This document shows positions 35,170 to 52,800 of a stretch of 64,000 bases of DNA, one piece after another; position 1 is the stretch's first letter; the number at the start of each line of letters is the position of its first letter. The DNA is from Antedon bifida (taxonomy: Eukaryota > Echinodermata > Crinoidea > Comatulida > Antedonidae), in NCBI GenBank assembly GCA_963402885.1, contig OY727093.1, positions 9,807,501 through 9,871,500 of the forward strand. Reading direction: 5' to 3'. Both the position numbers and the translations under genes were made by a program. The notes beneath the pieces were generated by a model, which did not search any database, was not told the origin of the DNA, and saw nothing but the letters and a program-made list of their open reading frames with translations.

Positions 35170-35350
35170 TTATACTTTGAGATCCTTTTCAAAATCAATA
35201 GCTCTAGCCCGATTCAATTTAAGATACAGAAAGTATATTTCTGAAACAGCATATTTATGTTCCAGTAGTCGAAGTCGAACACTATTGGCTAGAGAACACT
35301 GATTGGTTTTTAAAACTGTATCGTAGGTCAAACAGATTTTTTCTGGCCTT
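35170..35350 (-). pseudogene. orphan coding-like segment
   Basis: The minus-strand frame ending at 35170 contains QCSLANSVRLRLLEHKYAV and YFLYLKLNRARAIDFEKD before a stop, which looks protein-like. No start context, clear acceptor or neighbouring exon was found. It could be a stray terminal exon, a gene relic or chance. Confidence 0.2.
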
Positions 35351-35929
35351 GTAATATTAAAATACGTAGTGTCTTGACGTATAGGCCTATGTCTGCTATT
35401 GCAAATAGGATATACGTAAATACCGGTACTACACAACACAATTCTTTTTTGTTAATAACAATAATCTGCTCTTCACCACGCATGAGAAAATTGTTCAATT
35501 GTACTGCTGGGATCTGTGAAAGTGAATAGAGAAAACAAAACAGCCTATAATAGTATCTCAAAAAATACTTGACAAATTGTAAGATAATTCCATAATCTGT
35601 TTTTGTGCAAGTTTGAAAAGTATATTCTGTGTTGCTTTAATTATTATTATTTTTTCTTTTTGATTTCGCAACGAAGATAAATCCTGGTAAAGCTAATATT
35701 AAAAGAAAAATAACAATAAACAAAAACTGTCAGCTATACTAAATGTAACAACACAGTAGTATATATATTTAATTCAATATTATCTGTTATATAACCATAT
35801 AAGCTTTGAAGAATTGTGCAAAAGAGTGAAAACTGTATTATTCCAATATCGATAATGTATATACACGATTATATCTTTAAATTTAATCATGGAAACGTAC
35901 GAACTATAGGCCTAAATCGGAGACTGTTT

Positions 35930-36080
35930 AAAAGTTGTTTTGTATACAACTGTAACCTTACTTTAGATTGTTTTCGGAGCAGCAGCGAGATTGTCTTTCT
36001 ATTCCTGTCCAGTAATAGTAACCGTTTCTTTAGATTCCTTCTCTTCCTGCCAAGTGGTAACAGTTTATTTACCTTCACCA
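35930..36080 (-). pseudogene. relic of a GPCR tail-coding repeat
   Basis: On the plus strand, ATTCCTGTCCAGTAATAGTA, ACCGTTTCTTTAGATTCCTT and CCTGCCAAGTGGTAACAGTT match the repeat coding the tail of GPCR 4. No seven-helix frame adjoins it. It may be what remains of a lost receptor gene or a displaced block of the minisatellite. Confidence 0.45.
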
Positions 36081-36699
36081 AGGAGGTATATGTAATCGGT
36101 CGTGTTTGTTTGTTTGTTTGTTAGCAGAATTACTCAAAAAGTAATTACAAGATCTTTACCAAAATGAATATACAGATAGATATGTGTTCAAGGACAATTC
36201 CATTAAATTGGTCCAGATTTGGGACCATGGTCTTTTTAGAATACTTTTCAGACCTGCTAGTGTTAAAAGATAGGACCGAGTTTTTCAAAAGCCGGCGAGC
36301 AGTCTTAAAGTAACAAGTAAACTGAAATTGCATTTTCACGAGAACTACTTGTCCAAAAAACTTCATTTTTGTACAAGAGGCAAGAGTTATAATTTGTGAT
36401 TTGTAATTTTAAAACATAATTTGATTTAATGTGCACCTTTTGTGATGCGAGTAGTTTAAAATCCTATTTCTTTTCAAATTCACTCGTTTGATTTTCGCGT
36501 TGCTGTTCTATTGAAGCTATTGTTAATTGAAAGGCTTGTTACATAACCATTACACCAAACTCGCATACACATGCTTGTAGTGAAATTAGCCTAAATCACA
36601 AACAGCATTAAGACACACACACTATTATATATTTTTTCCCGGAGAAATCTTGTGTAGGAGAATTTTACAGTAGGCGGAGGTATGCACTCTCGGAGTGGC

Positions 36700-36960
36700 T
36701 TTCTAGTTTAGACTGTATCTGCGAGCAGTAGCAAAATGTTTCTTCCTATCCTGCTCTGATAGTAATCGTTTCTTTAGATTGCTTCAATCTGTTCCTGCCA
36801 AGTGGAAACTGTTTCTTGGACTGTTTTTGTTCCTGTCAAATAGTAATTACGTTTATTTACAGTAGACTTTTTTTTGTTCCTGTCCAGTAAGTAACCGTTT
36901 ATTCAGACTGTTTTTGTTCCTGTCCAGTAGTAACTGTTTCTTTAGACTGTATAAGTTTTT
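36700..36960 (-). repeat. degenerate ~38-bp minisatellite spanning the end of GPCR 4
   Basis: Units open with CCTGTCCAGTAGTAAC (plus strand) and continue GTTTCTTTAGACTGTTTTTG. Starts are near 36719 (partial), 36749, 36795, 36831, 36879 and 36917, with unit lengths of about 38-48 bp. The last unit codes the receptor tail (KETVTTGQEQKQS) and the stop falls at the end of that unit; the others lie in the presumed 3' UTR. Confidence 0.75.
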
Positions 36961-37855
36961 TGCACATAAGCAACCGTTTCTTTGCACATTTTCTAAGATC
37001 TGTAAATCGCCATCCGTACACCAATGGGTTAATCACGGCATACAGCGCTGTCAAATTAAATCCGATGGCGTATATGTCAACATAATATTCTTTTGTGCAA
37101 CTAAATTGATAATGTAAGTCTAACAATGTAGTTATATTGATTGGTACCCAACACAATGCGTATGAAACGATAATAATTGCGAACGTTTTTAGAAGTTTCG
37201 TAGATGCATTTCTTTCATTTGTATTAGATCCTCTGGATCTATGTCCTTCCATCTTCTTCTCATGTCTTTTGACACTTCTATATATCATAAAGTATATAAT
37301 ATGAAGAATATATATTAAAACCACGTTGTATATAGTGAGTATAATTTCCAATGTATACGACCGATTGAAGATATACACTGATATTGTTGTCAAAAACGAA
37401 AAAACCCAAATAACTGCTGAAATAGCAAAGAGTCTTTTAGCAGAATTCACATTTGGATTAAATGGAAACAAAACGATAACCACGAGTCTTTCAACTGCTA
37501 TAGCTAGCAGTGTGAGAAGTGACACAATTGCAGATGATATTCCTATAGATGCAATTAATTTCCCGGATGTAGTTGCAGCGTTTTGAATAGTAACTGAAAT
37601 AAAAAAGAAAACAGCAAACAGTCCATCTGAGAGAGCCAAAGAACAAGTAAATATGTGACTACGTTTATGTAGTTCCTTTTCAACAATAAACTGAAGAATC
37701 ACAAACACATTTAACAATAATGCGATCATGCACGTTATTTGGAAAAGCACTTTGTTGATGTGATATCTATCTGTTTCAATTATTTCGTAGTAATATATTT
37801 GGAATACCGACAGATTACACACAAATTGTTCTGGGTCTGTTTCGTTGCTTTCCAT
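36899..37855 (-). CDS. intronless rhodopsin-like GPCR 4, 318 aa
   Basis: Seven hydrophobic segments in one exon. The N-terminus has NETDP and CNLS, TM2 SLALSDGLFAVFF, TM3 LLAIAVERLVVIV, loop 2 FPFNPNVNSAKRLF, loop 3 EKKMEGHRSRGSNTNERN, TM6 ALCWVPINI and TM7 VINPLVYGWRFTDLRK. Relative to GPCRs 2 and 3 the third loop has switched to the KRHEKKMEGHRSRG form shared with GPCR 5, so 4 and 5 are sister copies. The tail is coded by one unit of a minisatellite that runs on beyond the stop. The paired Cys in the N-terminus (VCNLS) and before TM7 (FSCTKEYY) are present. Confidence 0.94.
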   Translation of the reverse strand: MESNETDPEQFVCNLSVFQIYYYEIIETDRYHINKVLFQITCMIALLLNVFVILQFIVEKELHKRSHIFTCSLALSDGLFAVFFFISVTIQNAATTSGKLIASIGISSAIVSLLTLLAIAVERLVVIVLFPFNPNVNSAKRLFAISAVIWVFSFLTTISVYIFNRSYTLEIILTIYNVVLIYILHIIYFMIYRSVKRHEKKMEGHRSRGSNTNERNASTKLLKTFAIIIVSYALCWVPINITTLLDLHYQFSCTKEYYVDIYAIGFNLTALYAVINPLVYGWRFTDLRKCAKKRLLMCKKLIQSKETVTTGQEQKQSE

Positions 37856-38445
37856 TGTTTGTATGAATTCTTCAGTTCAAAATGTCGATTTGAATAAAGT
37901 CTTTTAAATCTACTTGACCAGTATAGTATAAATCAGTATTAGACAATCTAATTCCATTCAAAATAGGTTTAGGTAGGTTGATCCAGGTTTGACTACTGTA
38001 CGTTTAGTCCAGGTCCGACTACCACTGTGATACGTTAAGGTTGAATTGGCAGTTGGTATTATAATGGAAATTGTTGTTAATATAATGGAAGGTTTATCGC
38101 AACACATCCTGTTTTGCTGTTGACAAGGTCATGTTTTTAATCATTGACGTAGGCATGATATTTGATCAACGTAATGAAAAAAAACCACGACTCTTATATT
38201 GAAAATCTTCATGAAAAAAATGATGGTATCCAACTATGTTGTTAATTAATAAGTACATTGTTATTGTTTTCTTCTAATTTATTTTACATTTTACAGATAG
38301 TGTTTGTTTCTTCAATAAATCTACAATAAATGCTATCAACATATATACGGAATTTATCACAAAAAAAAATCTATAAAAAATCTATAATAAAAGTTATAAT
38401 ATTTTGTAAAAAAAGAGAGAGATATTTGTTATTACGAGTTTACAT

Positions 38446-39375
38446 TTAGATGATTGTACTTGAAGGTTGGCACATGACATTCATTTTTTTGCACAGTAAC
38501 CGTTTCTTCACACTTTTTCTAATATCTGTATATCGCCATCCGTACACCAAAGGGTTAATCACGGCATATAACACTGTTAAGTTCAATATTATGGCGTATG
38601 CATCTACATAATGTTCTTTTGTACAACTAAATTGATAATGGAAGTCTAACAGTGTAGTTACATTAAGTGGTACCCAACAAAATGCGTATGAAAAGAGGAT
38701 AATTGTGAACGTTTTTAGAAGTTTTGTAGATGCATTTCTTTCACTTGTATTAGATCCTCTGGATCTATGTCCTTCCATCTTCTTCTCATGTCTATTGACA
38801 CTTCTATATATCATAAAGTATATAATATGAAGAATATATATTAAAACCACGTTGAATATATTGATTGTAATTTCCAATGCATACACCCGATCAAAGGTAT
38901 ACATTAATATTGTAAATAAAAACGAAAAGAACCAAATAATTGCTGAAATAGTAAATAGTCTTCGAGCAGAATTCACATTTGGATTAAATGGAAACAAAAC
39001 GATAACGACGAGTCTTTCAACTGCTATAGCTAGCAGTGTGAGAAGTGATACAAGCGAAGCTGATATTGCAATACATGCAAGTATTACTGTTGATTTCAGT
39101 GAAACTGTTTTAAGAATAACTGAAATCAACAAAAACACAGCAAACAGTCCATCTGAAAAAGCCAACGAGAAAGTAAATATATGACTCCGTTTACGTAGTT
39201 CCTTTTCAACAATAAACTGTAGAATTACAAACATATTTAATATTATTGCGATCACACAAAATATTTTAAGAATTACTTTGTTGATTTCATATCTATCTGT
39301 TTCTGTTATTTGGTAGATATACATTTCAAATACTGGATAATTACAAATAAATTGTCCTGTTCCATTGGTTTCCAT
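38446..39375 (-). CDS. intronless rhodopsin-like GPCR 5, 309 aa
   Basis: Closest to GPCR 4. The N-terminus has NGTGQ and CNYP. TM2 is SLAFSDGLFAVFL, TM3 LLAIAVERLVVIV, loop 2 FPFNPNVNSARRLF, loop 3 NRHEKKMEGHRSRGSNTSE, TM6 AFCWVPLNV and TM7 VINPLVYGWRYTDIRK. The tail is short (about 20 residues after the TM7 helix, ending SSTII) and lacks the repeat-coded extension of GPCRs 2-4, so the tail repeat was lost here or gained elsewhere. The N-terminal glycosylation site of the CNYS type is broken by Pro, leaving NGT. Confidence 0.94.
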   Translation of the reverse strand: METNGTGQFICNYPVFEMYIYQITETDRYEINKVILKIFCVIAIILNMFVILQFIVEKELRKRSHIFTFSLAFSDGLFAVFLLISVILKTVSLKSTVILACIAISASLVSLLTLLAIAVERLVVIVLFPFNPNVNSARRLFTISAIIWFFSFLFTILMYTFDRVYALEITINIFNVVLIYILHIIYFMIYRSVNRHEKKMEGHRSRGSNTSERNASTKLLKTFTIILFSYAFCWVPLNVTTLLDFHYQFSCTKEHYVDAYAIILNLTVLYAVINPLVYGWRYTDIRKSVKKRLLCKKMNVMCQPSSTII

Positions 39376-39820
39376 TGTAGTTCTATTATCGATTATATCT
39401 ATCTATCCAAGACCCAAATCTTGACCAGTGTAAATAAACGACTGTTACTGATCGAACGAACAGACACGATATTTCCAACGTTTAATTGCGAATTACACAA
39501 TAGTGTGGTAAACTGTTACTCTGTACACTAGATTCGTTGGCATGTAGACAATTATGATATGGATGGTCATGCAATTCATTGGCTTATCGTAATATCCCCT
39601 TTTGTCTGTTTATAAGGTCAACTTTTCAAACCATTGACATGGAAATAATTATAAATGCAGGAAATGATAAAATATTTTCGTTATGAATTTCTTTCCATTT
39701 ATAATATATCAGAGTATCCCACGGAGTAAATTTAAAAAAAAAGTGTCAATCCAATTACTGTACCATAATATTATAAGTCTATACTTACAATCAACTTTAA
39801 AAGTTTTATCAGCTCTCGCA

Positions 39821-39830
39821 TTGGATTGGA
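39821..39830 (+). promoter_or_regulatory. paired CCAAT-type motif upstream of XYLB
   Basis: ATTGGATTGG, two overlapping inverse CCAAT pentamers, lies about 100 bp before the XYLB ATG, a usual place for NF-Y sites in TATA-less promoters. This is suggestive only. Confidence 0.3.
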
Positions 39831-39928
39831 TAATGACTGTGAGAGTAGTGGGTCAAAGGTTTCCCATCCCTGGCTGTGTGCGGTGATGCGGAACACAACT
39901 CAGACAACAAAACAAAAAAGAAGGAAGA

Positions 39929-46601
<6,673 letters not shown>

Positions 46602-48659
46602 CTAAGAATTCTTATTGGATCCAGTGAACAATCATTAAGGTACAAACTAGCTGATTCTAATTTATACAGTTTTCTTAATCTGTGCATTATAAAGATCATC
46701 ATAACTGTTTCATGATTTCTGTTGTTTTTAAACTGCACTTGTTTGTTTTTCCTGTTGTTTAATTTTTAGTATTGCTAAACAACTCGTATTAATTTGTTTT
46801 TCCTGTTTTAAAATGTTGATAACTAATTGCATACAACCTATTATTTAAATTTTAAAATGTATTCAGTATAAAAAAGTAACTTAATATTTGTTTGGAAAAG
46901 GTTAATTGTTAGCATAATATAATATACTTTATTTAGCACAAAAAATACTTAAAAATACTAAAATAAAAGTAAATAATAAAGTAATAATAATAAATTAAAA
47001 ATATAAAATGAATTGCATCTACCACCAACGTTTTATGAATATTTTATTATTCTGCAGCCTCGTATTTAAGCAGATGTATTGATTAGTTGGTTATTTCATT
47101 GCTATTCTCAATACTGATCAATATTAGCACCATTAAATTTGACGATAAAGATATATATTTTTTAGCATAATGACATTTTTTATTGCTTAATTAAAGTGTA
47201 AGAATACATGCCTATCTATCTATTTTATTAAAACATACAGAATTTTAATTAAAAATAAAGAGTGGTTAATTTAAATTACAGGGTTATCTAAGTTTAGAAA
47301 GTATATTGAACCGTTAAGACCTGATTGACACAGGTGAGAGAAACGGTAATGTTGTCTTCCACCTAATTAATTATGATAATGATATGCTCCTTATTAGCTT
47401 ACTTATATAGGTCGTGACAATGTTTTATCATTTTAAAAGGTAGTTAATACAGTATATGACAAAGATATAATAATGTATATAAATAAATTTATTCAGGAAA
47501 AAGCAATATATGTACATACAAATTCTTAATAGATAGAGAAGAACTAATAGAACTAAATTAAAAGATTACAAAAAGTGAATTTAGTATTGTGTTTATACAC
47601 TCGTTCCCAAACAACTACTAACTAGAAAAAAAAAAATATTATAGGGGGCAGTATTGCTGTAAAACATAACTTTGGAGAATATTCATTAAAATACAGTAAT
47701 AAAATGAACAAAGCTGAATTTTATTGTATTTTTAGTCAGTAATTTTTATTATTCATATTTCAATTGTGGAATGATTTTTAATAAAATCGAAACGATGCAA
47801 TATTCTTTTTGTTGTGGTACATACTGATATACAATTTGTTTAAGAAAATAACATTGAAAAGCATCTACCAATATTACAATGCATGTAGTCTTTGCTCACA
47901 GAAATAACTTTCCCTGGACATAGTTTCGCTTTAAATTGAATATCCTATAGCTGAAATCTATACTGGGGTATTTGTGTAATTATTTTATGGTTTTATGATA
48001 CTTATAAAAAGCCCCATTAAGAACAAGTGCATAATAAACAGTGCTTAAAATGATTGCAAATATCATGATGGTCGATTAAGTAGATACTCAATCAAGAAGA
48101 TCATCATTTTATATATTTTCAAGAAAGATATTCACGATAACATAATATTTGCTTTATTTTATAAGTAATTGATCATGTATTGTTGTAGTCAATAATACGA
48201 GTTCAAATCTAGTTTATTTATGTTTATTCATGTTTAAGTTTGTTCACCATTATTGTTTTTATTTTTACTGAGCACCTCCCCTGTGGTCACTAGTTTTATA
48301 TTGAAATTAGGAAAGACCAATGCATTGTTAATATCACTGGTGGTACAGTTGGTAAAACAACAATACACCCATTAGTTTCAAGTTTTCCCTATGGAAATAG
48401 GCACTAAAAGACTAACCTAAGTGATTCCCCATCAGTCTACTTTGTTCTTTTCTTTATTATTTCCATTTGTCCATTATTGCCATCCTTTCATCTCTTTTAT
48501 GTTTTGTTTACATATGTAAGCAAATTGCCAAAAATAACCATTAATTAATTCACTATCCTTCTTAAAAGTTAGGAATCTAGTTCCAACGAACATGCACAAT
48601 ATACTCTCATATAAAGAAAGTTTTTGAGAGTGGAATTGCTTTTTGGTCATGGGAAAAAA

Positions 48660-48745
48660 TTTTGACATCTATTGGGATTTGAATCAAGATCCTGGTATCT
48701 TCACTGCAATTCTACTACTGCGGGTCTGAACTTCTCAGCCTCCTA
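48660..48745 (-). mobile_element. possible tRNA-like SINE relic
   Basis: On the minus strand TTGATTCAAATCCC resembles a B box, with CCTAGGAGGCTGAGAAGTTC about 45 bp before it where an A box would lie. The match is weak. Confidence 0.3.
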
Positions 48746-49194
48746 GGTTTCTTTAATTTATTTGATTTCCTCTCTGCCATATCCCATAGCAGAAAGAAAA
48801 TAATGTTTACTATAGCAACCATATTGAAGTAATTGTGGGATTAATTTATAGTTTTCAACTTCCTCTTTGTACTTTATTAGTATGAATGTTAATGATTTGA
48901 AGGAACTACATAATTGGTTTTTGCGAAAATGATTAATGAGGTTGTTGACATATTAGTGTACCCAAGTGTAAGTTTGGTGTCAACTTGATGGTATAAATTC
49001 TAAACAGCGGCAATTGTTTTATTTCTTTGTTATATGTTTTTTATTTTATAAATGGAAAAAGATGGCTGGATTTCACTACATAATACCAAATTAAATGTTA
49101 TTTTCTTTTTTATATACATATCCACTTAATGATTCTTTTGCAAATTAATTAATTTGGTATGTATTAATACTGTATCAATCAATCAATCAACCAG

Positions 49195-49365
49195 TGGAAC
49201 CCCTTTAGAGACTCCCATCCAGGGGATATCCCCATGTTTACACTTCCTGTAAAATAAACAATAATAATATGTAATAACACTATGACAAACCCTTATTCAG
49301 AGGACACCCCCAGCTAATAATGGGACACTTTGTTGGGTCCTAAAGATTTCCCTGTAGGAATTTGA
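49195..49365. repeat. dispersed repeat of the TATTCAGAGGACACC family
   Basis: AACCCTTATTCAGAGGACAC, AATGGGACACTTTGTTGGGT and AGACTCCCATCCAGGGGATA match pieces at 4530-4640 and 20450-20490 and the minisatellite unit at 41.7 kb. Confidence 0.6.
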
Positions 49366-49724
49366 CTGTAGGGCATATTTTTATGATTTAAACTTTTGTA
49401 GGAATTAAGTTGAATTTTGGTCCGTAATTGTTTGCTTCTATTCAATTATGTTATTATTAACCCAATTTCCAAAGAAGTAAAACTGCACTTCACCCTATCG
49501 GTAATTCTTCACTAACTTTGCATTCCAATGTGTACACAATATGAAAAGTCATAAAAATGACAAATATGATGAGTCAATATAAGTTCATTGATTACATTAG
49601 ATGTCATTTAGGCCTTAAAAAGATTTTTAAAAAGGTCAAATTGGGTTATTGAGGGTCATTGAGTTGTGATAGGAATGCACCTCCCAGGAACTCCGAGAAA
49701 GTGATCTCCACTGGGCTGTAATTG

Positions 49725-49738
49725 GTTGCCTTAGTAAC
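49725..49738 (+). promoter_or_regulatory. X-box (RFX) motif upstream of the EF-hand gene
   Basis: GTTGCC-TT-AGTAAC is an imperfect palindrome with a two-base spacer that fits the metazoan X-box pattern GTHNYY-NN-RRNAAC. It lies 76 bp before the predicted ATG at 49814, inside the 50-200 bp range where X-boxes of ciliary genes usually occur, and overlaps an ATTGG (inverse CCAAT) at 49721. RFX factors at such sites drive ciliary genes. Confidence 0.6.
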
Positions 49739-49813
49739 AATAATGGCTGATGCCTGAGAGCAATATTGTTGCTTATTACGTTACTTATCAGTTTGAAGTG
49801 AGCTCATCCTTCC

Positions 49814-52800
49814 ATGGACAAACAAAGTCTGTCTCCTCTAATAGTGGTAAGTTCTTTGTTAATATTTTATCATTTTAATAGTATATCTTGCCTTTTTAGG
49901 CCTAATTTACCGCATATGTTAGCCTCATCACATGACATTGTCGGTGAAAATAGTGACATGATTCATACCTGTGGTAAACATTACTACAATATACACCTTG
50001 TATGCCTAGTATAGTAGTTTATTTGCAGTAAACAAGTTTATCTTAAAAAATAATGAAATCATACAGTTTTTAATTTTATCCACATTTTTTGTTTTGTTTG
50101 AGATATACTTATTATGCTTAGTTGTATTAATTTTATTTTAAGAATCTTTATTGTGTTTTAATCTCTTTTTGTATTGTTTGCTATTTCATTTGTTTTTCAA
50201 TTCTACACATTTCTGTAACATTTTGAAACATTACCTGTATTTAAAAAAATACTATGTTTTTTTCAACATTTCAATTTTCTTTTCCTGTAAAGTGTAAACA
50301 GAACAATGAAATGCAACTATGCCTGTGAATTTATATACTATATATTATGTAATAGTATTATGCAACAGATAGCCAATAGAAATACCAGTTTGTCTCTTCT
50401 TTCTTTCAAACTAAATCAATGTAACCACCTTAATCTCTAAAAATGGATACACAGAATACTGTATGTATATATTTAAACACAAAATCTACTTAGGAAAGAC
50501 ATTTTTGTAAAACTACTTTGTTAAAATGTATTACAATTCCCTACAACTTAATGATTAAGAGACCAACTCACCTGTATACCTGTAACTACAGGGGGTCCAG
50601 TGGGGGCCTGTTTTTTTACCTCCTGGGCTCGTGGATTCGGGGCTAATCATATCATGTATCTGAATGTATCAACAATATTGTGTTTAGAAAATAAATATTG
50701 CACACACTAAGCAATATAAGGTGTAAGTATCAGTTGCAGGGTAAGTACTGTTCCTACTAGATGGTTTAAGGGCCCGTTTATATGACCAATAAAACCGTAT
50801 TTTAACAAAATAAGTCCTAAAATACTAAAAAAGAAAACCTTATTCGCACTGGATTCAAAATGGTAAATATAGTAACTTTACCCATCGTTAAATTTGACTA
50901 TTCTTCGCACTTGGATAATTCAATGTGGTAGATTTTTACCAAGGTTTTACCAAAATGTAACCATGACATTAAAGACCATAAGGTCATGAACTTCTGGGTC
51001 AAGTCATACTGTACATTTGGAAGACCATAGTAAGTTCTACTGGTTATATTGGTTGGTAAAAATGAACCTGTTGGTCTTAGTCTAATTCAACAACCAGCAT
51101 TCGGATTGGACTTAATTATCTTAGGGTTCAGACTCACGGAGTTACGGTGGAGTTATCTACGCAAGGCGTACGGTAATCCGTGGCGTTAAAAGCCAAGGTG
51201 TTCAGACACAACGATCAACATTCCAATGCCTTGCGTTTAAAACACTCTGATCAGGTCAAAGCAGATAGAAATATATGTATACATTCATAACAATGCATGA
51301 AAGTTTACATCGTAAAATTGTTTTTTTGTTATTTTTATTTACATAATGTTACCTTCAAAATTATACTGATTTGGTCTTACTATTGTAATTTAATTAAAAA
51401 TAATTTAAAACGTAATTATTACACGGTAAATTATCCGATTAATTGATTTAATTTATGAAAATATCATATCACTGACGCCAACTTTACTGTTTTTTAAAAT
51501 TGAAAACCTGAAAATACATTTGACATAGCTATTTCACTGTCGTATACTGGTACAGGTATGAAGTTGCTGTCTGTTAATCGTGGTCGTGTCTTTTCATTGG
51601 TTAAGGTTAAAATCACTGATGCATCACTGGATTAGCGTTATTAAATCTACCCTCTCCCGTTAGTTATTAACGCCACTGGCGCGGAGTAACAGCTCCCTAA
51701 CGCTAATCCGCGGCTTGGTTCAGACACAAAAATATGTACGCCGCTTACATAACTCCACCGTAACTCTGTGAGTCTGAACATACCCTTAATCAATTTAGCT
51801 TACAACTCGGTTACTTTGACCACGATCAAGGCTTTATAGGTTTAATAGTGTTCACCTCCAATTGTTTTATTTACAAATTTGTTATGTAATACACATTTAT
51901 AAAAATAATACAATTTGATATATCTAATTATTTTAACATTATGTAAAAGATTATTAAGTTTCTGTGTATCTACAGTATCTGCAGTATTTACCAACACCCA
52001 TTAAATTTACAATATAATTTGTAATTTAAATTATCTACCCACTAATTAACTTTTGGTATCCAATAAAGAATAAATATTTATATTATAATTATGTTATTAC
52101 AATCAATGGATTGACATTAAACAATGTTAAAGTAAAACTACCAAGCTAGCAGTATAATTATTTTTATCGACATACTGTGCCATTTATATCTATAAGACTC
52201 AACTCAACTCATTGTGCGTTAAAATAAAAATATCAATGGTAAAACATTATGTAATAACTACTAACAAGAATATTTCTATAAAGTCTCATTATATTTTGTT
52301 ATATTGTAGAACAACTGTATTATAAACTTTTTTTTTTGCATAATATAAATTCATGTTTTTTTTTTAAAACCATAATTTTCACAAATATATGTATTCTTTA
52401 ATGTTTATATATATAATATTTAATTTTTTAATTGCAATTTAATTATCTTTCAATTTATTTTTCAGATTTTTGAGTGAATCGGTCGGTGCATCTTTATAAA
52501 TTAAAGTTGGTTGTGTTGTATCATTGATATGGTTGTATTTTATCCCTAAAGGCTTTATGAAACACAAATTTATCGTGTCACAGACTCTTTGTTACCTGAT
52601 CACAAGAAGTATTGGCTTTCAAACGTCTCTGTTTACCCTCTTATTGGTTTCATTGATTTTACTTTGGTCACGCTCTAACGATCTAGAAGTAATAAGCACA
52701 TATCCTTCGACGTGAGTATTAGCAATAATACAGGTTGTCTATATGCAAGGCTGCTGGAGTGTGTACCCATGTTAAAAGACAACTACAAGGCTACAAGTGT

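Larger units (their letters stand above)
46602..49813. other. intergenic between XYLB and the EF-hand gene
   Basis: AT-rich and without recognisable exons. The XYLB 3' UTR must occupy its start. It includes a possible SINE relic near 48.70 kb, a fragment of the GGACACC dispersed repeat at 49195-49365, and the promoter region of the next gene above 49.65 kb. Confidence 0.6.

Noticed and set aside
30865-39184. Antisense open frames at the same place in GPCRs 2-5 (for example 34539-34871 and 38852-39184, plus strand)
   Set aside because: They mirror the conserved TM3-TM4 coding sequence. Their similarity to each other is inherited from the sense genes, and no start context or splice signals support them.
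52524-52715. 63-codon hydrophobic frame in EF-hand intron 1
   Set aside because: No splice phase connects it to exon 1 or 2, the sequence is AT-rich, and no motif was recognised.
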